Shown one piece after another: positions 59,762-64,000 of a stretch of DNA of 64,000 nucleotides (the first letter of the stretch is position 1; each line of letters starts with the position of its first letter). The notes beneath the pieces are model-generated. The model had not been told where the DNA came from. It ran no database searches and saw nothing but the letters and a program-made list of their open reading frames with translations. A program made the position numbers and the translations under genes. This DNA is from Gammaproteobacteria bacterium (GTDB lineage Bacteria; Pseudomonadota; Gammaproteobacteria; UBA4575), in assembly GCA_022824965.1 (NCBI GenBank), contig JAJDYY010000008.1, positions 637,482 through 701,481 on the forward strand. The letters are read 5' to 3'.

Positions 59762-60307
59762 ATGGGTACACTGAAAGTCGTTGTGCTGGATCGTGACGGG
59801 GTCATCAACGAAGACTCGGACGAATTCATCAAGTCTCCCGAGGAGTGGGTCGCGATCGAGGGCAGCCTGGAAGCCATCACCCGACTGAACCACGCCAAGG
59901 TCAAGGTGTTCATCGCCTCCAACCAGTCAGGTATCGCCCGCAAGCTGCTGGATTACGAGATCCTGAACCAGATTCACGGGAAAATGCTATCGGAGCTTGC
60001 CCGCTACGGCGGTCATTTCGACGGGATTTTCATCTGCCCGCACCTGAAGGGGGAATGCCGCAAGCCCAACCCGGGGATGCTGGCCGAGATCGAGCAGCGT
60101 TCCGGGCTGTCGCTGAGGCAAGCGCCGCTGATCGGCGATTCACTGCGTGACATTCAGGCGGCCCTGGCCTTTGGACTGGAGCCCATTTTGGTACGCACCG
60201 GCAACGGCTCGGTGACATCACGCAACAAGCAACTGCCCCGCAATCTGCTGGTTTTCGAGGATCTTGCGGAAGCGGCGAACCACCTGCTCGCCCGGGACGC
60301 CGACTGA
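59762..60307 (+). CDS. gmhB: D-glycero-beta-D-manno-heptose 1,7-bisphosphate 7-phosphatase
   Basis: 181 residues of the HAD superfamily; acts in LPS inner-core heptose synthesis. Motif I is VVLDRDGVINEDSDEF (Asp10 and Asp12), motif II ASNQSGIAR, and IGDSLRDIQAALAFGL is the later HAD motif. The zinc loop reads CPHLKGECRKP: Cys92, His94 and Cys99, shorter than the usual C-x-H-x(n)-C-x-C with four ligands. It follows glyS, an order known in Pseudomonas. Confidence 0.92.
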   Translation: MGTLKVVVLDRDGVINEDSDEFIKSPEEWVAIEGSLEAITRLNHAKVKVFIASNQSGIARKLLDYEILNQIHGKMLSELARYGGHFDGIFICPHLKGECRKPNPGMLAEIEQRSGLSLRQAPLIGDSLRDIQAALAFGLEPILVRTGNGSVTSRNKQLPRNLLVFEDLAEAANHLLARDAD

Positions 60308-60316
60308 ACCGCGGGC

Positions 60317-60343
60317 TGTCATGACAGGCCGGGGTGCACCCCG
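60317..60343. repeat. Two adjacent palindromes between gmhB and the aldo/keto reductase gene
   Basis: CTGTCATGACAG (60317-60328) and CGGGGTGCACCCCG (60330-60343) are perfect palindromes in the 53-base gap between two convergent genes. Hairpins here could slow or end transcription from both sides, but no T-run follows. Confidence 0.5.
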
Positions 60344-60360
60344 AGCGGGGCATGCAGGCC

Positions 60361-61395
60361 TCACGGGCAGGGGTTGGACTGGCGGCTGTGAAGCCGCTCG
60401 ATTTCCTCCACCACTTCATCGGAAAGGGTCAGGTCAATGCTGGCGATGTCCTCTTCGAGTTGCTGCAGGCTGGTGGCGCCGATGATGTTGGATGCCACGA
60501 ACGGTTGCGAATTGACGAAGGCCAGGGCCATCTGGGCCGGCGAATAGCCGTTCTTGCGGGCCAGTTCCACGTAGGCCCGTGTGGCCTGCACGGCCACCTC
60601 GCTGGTGTAGCGGTCGAAGTAGGTATAGCGGGTCAGTCGCGCATCGGCAGGCGCCTTGCCCTCCAGGTATTTGCCGGTAAGCACACCGAATCCCAAGGGG
60701 GAGTAGGCAAGCAGTCCGATGTTTTCGCGATGGGAGACTTCAGCCAGACCGATCTCGTAAGTGCGGTTCAGCAGGCTGTAGGGATTCTGCACACTGACCA
60801 CGCCGGGCCAGCCATGGATGCGGGCCTGGGACTGGTACTGCATGACGCCCCACGGGGTCTCATTGCTGATCCCGATATACCGGATCTTGCCCTGCTCCAC
60901 CGCCTTGGCGAGGCAGGCATAGGTTTCCTCGATCGGCGTCGAAGACTCCGCAGGGTCTGACTCATAGCCGAGCTTGCCGAAGAAATTGGTGTTTCTTGCC
61001 GGCCAGTGCACCTGGTACAGGTCGATACAGTCGGTCTGCAAACGCTCGAGGCTGGCCTCAAGTGCCGTCTCGATATGGTCCGCGGTCAACTGCGGTCCAT
61101 CGCGCAGATACGGCATCATGCCCGGACCGGCCACCTTGGAAGCCAGGATGACATCGCCGCGCCTGCCGCTTTTCTTGATCCACGTACCGATGTACTGCTC
61201 GGTGCGGCCCTGTGTTTCCTCGCGGCACGGCACCGGGTACATCTCCGCAGCATCGATGAAGTTGACACCGTGGGACAATGCACAGTCGAGCTGGTCGTGG
61301 GCTTCCGCCTCGGTGTTCTGCTCACCGAAGGTCATGGTCCCCAGGCAGATCCTGCTGACGTTCAGTTCTGAATGGCCCAGGGGTGCGTACTGCAT
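60361..61395 (-). CDS. Aldo/keto reductase (Tas-like)
   Basis: 344 residues. NADPH-dependent reductase of the AKR superfamily. Catalytic tetrad residues appear in NFIDAAEMYPVP (Asp, Tyr), VILASKVAG (Lys) and IDLYQVHWPAR (His). The NADP segment near the end is MALAFVNSQPFVASNIIGATSLQQLEEDIAS. The family resembles E. coli Tas. It lies 7 bases downstream of the FIST-protein gene on the minus strand, so the two are probably cotranscribed. Substrate is unknown. Confidence 0.93.
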   Translation of the reverse strand: MQYAPLGHSELNVSRICLGTMTFGEQNTEAEAHDQLDCALSHGVNFIDAAEMYPVPCREETQGRTEQYIGTWIKKSGRRGDVILASKVAGPGMMPYLRDGPQLTADHIETALEASLERLQTDCIDLYQVHWPARNTNFFGKLGYESDPAESSTPIEETYACLAKAVEQGKIRYIGISNETPWGVMQYQSQARIHGWPGVVSVQNPYSLLNRTYEIGLAEVSHRENIGLLAYSPLGFGVLTGKYLEGKAPADARLTRYTYFDRYTSEVAVQATRAYVELARKNGYSPAQMALAFVNSQPFVASNIIGATSLQQLEEDIASIDLTLSDEVVEEIERLHSRQSNPCP

Positions 61396-61402
61396 GTGCG
61401 AT

Positions 61403-62524
61403 TCAGGTGAAGAGTGTCAAAACGCCCGTATAGCCGTACAGGCGATTGTGAAAAATCTCGCCGTTGGCAAAAAACCCGACCAGCGGAAAATCGCCCAGGG
61501 TATCCTGAATCATCTTGAGCTCTTCGGAATTTTCGCCAAACTGGTACCGGCCCCTGCCCAGGCAGGTGTAGTACACCCCACCTCGCGGGCGGTCCTGCAT
61601 TCGCGACTTCATGGTGCCCAGCATGCGCAGCATGTCCTCGCGCGCACTGTTTCCGTCGCGCCGGCATACCATGAACTTGCTGCCTTCATAGAGATAGTCT
61701 CCCACCGCGATGATCTTCTCCTGCTCATCAATGCCGATGATGTTGCGCACCAGGTAGTCGCCCGTATCCGAATACTCGATGGGCAGGCCGGCAAAAATAT
61801 AGCCCGAGATTTTGTGCAGGTCCTTGGCGAGCACCTCGCCGATGTCCTCGCGAAACACATCCAGGGCGGGCCGGTGGTCCAGTTCGATCAGCAGGTTGCG
61901 GTCGGCCTTTGTAATCACATGCTGTTTGTCCAGTGGCGTGCATCCCTGCGTGTGGCCGACGACCGTATTGACCTGCGGTGAGAAAAAGATACCGGATACG
62001 CTTCCGTTGACCACGTCCCTGGCAATCTGGTGGTTCTGGAAATTCGAGGAAGTCAGGCCGCCTACCAGGTAGGCCGTGGGTACGGCCTCGGAAATTTTCT
62101 CAATCAGGCCGGGGGTGGCCGGATTACTGGGGTCGCCATGAATGATCCCGACATGCGGCAATTCTTCCTTGCAGTAGCTGGTGACCTGCTCAAGCAGCTG
62201 TTCCTCATTCAGGTCGCCTGCGCCGATGATCGAAAACTCCTGATCCTCGAAATCTGCCAGCATGATCACCAGGGCCGCCTGGTCATAGTATTCGCAGCCG
62301 GTGCTGCAAAGCCCGACACCCACGGTACCGATCCAGTCCTGAATTCCGGTTTCCTGCTTCAGCCGGCCTACGACATTCTCCAGGTCGTTGCACAGGTTGT
62401 CACTGGCGTACAGGAATCCCAGACGGTACTTGCCGCGTACGTCGCCAAGCTGGCGCAGGCAGTCAGTGACCAGTTCGCGCGAGGAAAGGCCCGATGCGGT
62501 CGCGAAATGAAAGGGCTCAGCCAT
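61403..62524 (-). CDS. Stand-alone FIST-domain sensory protein
   Basis: 373 residues from ATG 62524. It is built from FIST N (about 20-215: LGFLYASDNLCNDLENVVGRLKQ, GTVGVGLCSTGCEYYDQAALVIMLADF, TAYLVGGLTSS) and FIST C (about 225-365, ending QDTLGDFPLVGFFANGEIFHNRLYGYTGVLTLF). FIST domains are thought to bind small ligands such as amino acids, often attached to signalling domains. No output domain is present here. An in-frame ATG 16 codons upstream is possible. Confidence 0.9.
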   Translation of the reverse strand: MAEPFHFATASGLSSRELVTDCLRQLGDVRGKYRLGFLYASDNLCNDLENVVGRLKQETGIQDWIGTVGVGLCSTGCEYYDQAALVIMLADFEDQEFSIIGAGDLNEEQLLEQVTSYCKEELPHVGIIHGDPSNPATPGLIEKISEAVPTAYLVGGLTSSNFQNHQIARDVVNGSVSGIFFSPQVNTVVGHTQGCTPLDKQHVITKADRNLLIELDHRPALDVFREDIGEVLAKDLHKISGYIFAGLPIEYSDTGDYLVRNIIGIDEQEKIIAVGDYLYEGSKFMVCRRDGNSAREDMLRMLGTMKSRMQDRPRGGVYYTCLGRGRYQFGENSEELKMIQDTLGDFPLVGFFANGEIFHNRLYGYTGVLTLFT

Positions 62525-63029
62525 GGAACAGACACACGGGATGCAAACGCGGACAAGCCGACCCGAAAGCATCGGATCGCGCTCTTCGGATAGTTGTCGA
62601 TGGACTCATCAGGCAGGCAGGTATAAGCACTCTATGGAATGTCCTCCATCACAGGGTTTCAAGCCAGAAGTTGTCGTTAGAGAGTATCACGAAATGTACG
62701 ATGCTGCGGGCACCCGCCGTGTCACTCCTTTGCATCAAACCGGTTCTATTGATCGCTTAACTTTCACGCCTATATTTTCGTATAATTCAGAATGCTGATT
62801 TCCAGATGCAAGACGAAATCCACGACCTGCCGTAGCGAGGGGAATCCTGACTGCTCCATGGATTGCCGATAAGCACATCAATGCCTGAGTCCACCATGTT
62901 CAGGGAGACGAACGACTGCATGCAACATGTGGAGCAAGCTCGTGTCCAAGACGCGGTTTCAAGGCAGAGCACCCACAGGCACGGCAAGCAGGGCGCCGAA
63001 GGATAGACCGGATTGACCCGGAGGACCCG
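62525..63029. other. Intergenic region upstream of the SulP gene
   Basis: 505 bases without a supported gene. A TATAAT at 62781-62786 with TTAACT 18 bases upstream could be a promoter for the SulP gene, leaving a leader of about 240 bases. I found no known riboswitch pattern in it. Confidence 0.5.
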
Positions 63030-64000
63030 TTGATCACAGCACAGCAATACACGCACGAATTCATCAGCCGGTTTGTCCCCTACCTGAACTGGATCCAGGA
63101 ACTCAAGGACCCGGCGGTCGTCTGGAAAGACTGTGTGGCCGGACTTACGGTGGCACTGGTTCTGATCCCGCAGTCCATGGCCTATGCGCAGCTTGCCGGA
63201 CTGCCGCCCTACTACGGCCTGTACGCCTCCTTCCTGCCGGTGATCGTGGCATCGACCTTTGGTTCCTCGCGGCAGTTGCAGACCGGACCGGTGGCCGTTG
63301 TCTCGCTGATGACCGCGGCCGCCCTGGAGCCCCTGGCTGCGGCCAACCCCGAGGGATTTGTGGTGTATGCGGCCATCCTGGCCATCCTGGTCGGGGTGTT
63401 CCAGATGTCACTCGGGCTGTTGCGCCTCGGGGTGCTGGTGGATTTCCTGTCCCACCCGGTGGTCGTGGGCTTCACCAATGCCGCGGCCATCATCATTGCC
63501 ACCTCCCAGCTGTCCAAACTCTTTGGAGTGACCGCGGAAACCAGTGATCATTTCTTCATCACGATCTGGAATGTGCTGGTCGAGGCCGCCCAGCACACCC
63601 ACTTCCCGACGCTCGCCATGGGCATCCTGGCGCTGGTCATCATTTTCGGGCTCAGGCACTACGCCCCGAAAATACCCAGCGTGCTGATCGCCGTAATCGT
63701 GACCAGCGTCATTTCCCTGCTGGTCGGCTACGAGAATCTCGGCGGAAAAATCGTGGGGCACGTGCCGGCCGGCCTGCCGGTGCTCTCCATCCCGAACGTG
63801 GACCTGGCCACCGCTGCCAGCCTGATAGGCAAGGCCATCGTCATCGCCGTGGTCGGGTACATGGAGGCCATCTCCATCGCCAAGGCCATCGCCGTGCAGA
63901 CCCGCCAGCGCATCGATGCCAACCAGGGCCTGGTGGGACAGGGCCTGGGGAACATCATCTCGGGCCTGTCGGGCGCCTACCCGGTGGCCGGCTCCTTTTC
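63030..64000 (+). CDS. SulP-family anion (sulfate) transporter, N-terminal part
   Basis: Runs off the window end; the first ~323 residues are visible. The start is TTG with an excellent GGAGG site 5 bases upstream. The family pattern is clear: WKDCVAGLTVALVLIPQSMAYAQLAGLPPYYGLYASFLPVIV near the start, then QTGPVAVVSLM and LVDFLSHPVVVGFTNAAAIIIATSQLSKLFGV. SulP proteins are inner-membrane anion transporters, for sulfate, bicarbonate or other anions; the true substrate cannot be told. A C-terminal STAS domain is expected outside the window. Confidence 0.93.
   Translation, partial: MITAQQYTHEFISRFVPYLNWIQELKDPAVVWKDCVAGLTVALVLIPQSMAYAQLAGLPPYYGLYASFLPVIVASTFGSSRQLQTGPVAVVSLMTAAALEPLAAANPEGFVVYAAILAILVGVFQMSLGLLRLGVLVDFLSHPVVVGFTNAAAIIIATSQLSKLFGVTAETSDHFFITIWNVLVEAAQHTHFPTLAMGILALVIIFGLRHYAPKIPSVLIAVIVTSVISLLVGYENLGGKIVGHVPAGLPVLSIPNVDLATAASLIGKAIVIAVVGYMEAISIAKAIAVQTRQRIDANQGLVGQGLGNIISGLSGAYPVAGSF

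Noticed and set aside
62787..63056. 89-codon open frame upstream of the SulP gene on the minus strand
   Set aside because: It runs into the SulP start region, is Cys- and Trp-rich, and has no family pattern.

Overview
The window is one contiguous stretch of a gammaproteobacterial chromosome. The evidence is gene order shared with Escherichia coli and Pseudomonas: gmk-rpoZ-spoT-ridA-recG, rplU-rpmA-obgE-proB, murJ-ribF-ileS-lspA, yibN-grxC-secB-gpsA, glnA-ntrB-ntrC and glyQ-glyS. Long PstC/PstA permeases, heptose biosynthesis (GmhB), an outer-membrane porin and TolC indicate a Gram-negative envelope. Base composition looks moderately GC-rich by eye, with a clearly AT-richer patch near 31.9-33.4 kb. 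A class 1B-type PyrD, a SulP transporter and a possible persulfide-sensing ArsR regulator would fit a sulfur-active or environmental lineage (Chromatiales-like). That placement is a guess. No insertion sequence, integrase, phage gene, rRNA or CRISPR array was seen.

Layout: 0-2 kb holds the end of an antiporter/complex I-like subunit, an NTF2-like protein, a Rieske ferredoxin and a small membrane protein. 2-8.3 kb holds recG, ridA, spoT, rpoZ and gmk on the minus strand plus a tiny lipoprotein. 8.5-25.2 kb is a phosphate island: phoU-pstB-pstA-pstC-pstS and phoR-phoB on the minus strand, a divergent phosphate-type porin, a choice-of-anchor-I beta-propeller protein, a small secreted protein, dgkA, and convergent ppk and ppx. 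Phased TGTAA-like repeats (candidate Pho boxes) precede pstS, phoB and the porin gene. 25.7-28.7 kb holds pntAB.

28.9-33.4 kb is the accessory part: a 68-residue protein, an HlyD-type adaptor, a TolC-type channel and a periplasmic thioredoxin in one operon with no inner-membrane pump, then a lipoprotein that may be TbpB-like, AT-rich DNA, and tRNA-Pro(CGG). 33.5-43.7 kb is core: ispB, rplU, rpmA, obgE, proB, rpsT, murJ, ribF, ileS and lspA. 43.7-50.8 kb holds a DJ-1 protein, ctpA, envC, an ArsR regulator, a rhodanese, grxC, secB, gpsA and a class 1B-type pyrD. 50.9-56.3 kb holds an orphan zinc-binding ZnuA with a Zur-like operator, then ntrC-ntrB and glnA with NtrC sites and a sigma-54 promoter. 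56.8-64 kb holds glyQ, glyS, gmhB, an aldo/keto reductase, a stand-alone FIST sensor protein and the start of a SulP transporter.

The strongest functional unit is the phosphate island. PhoR/PhoB sense phosphate limitation. The porin, PstS and PstCAB bring phosphate in. PhoU restrains signalling, and Ppk/Ppx store and release phosphate as polyphosphate. The second is the nitrogen module, in which NtrB/NtrC control glnA through a classical enhancer and sigma-54 promoter. No convincing entirely new multi-gene system was seen. The best candidates for something undescribed are the thioredoxin-TolC-HlyD operon without a pump, the neighbouring possible TbpB-like lipoprotein, and the ArsR regulator with a SqrR/BigR-like cysteine pair beside a rhodanese and a glutaredoxin.
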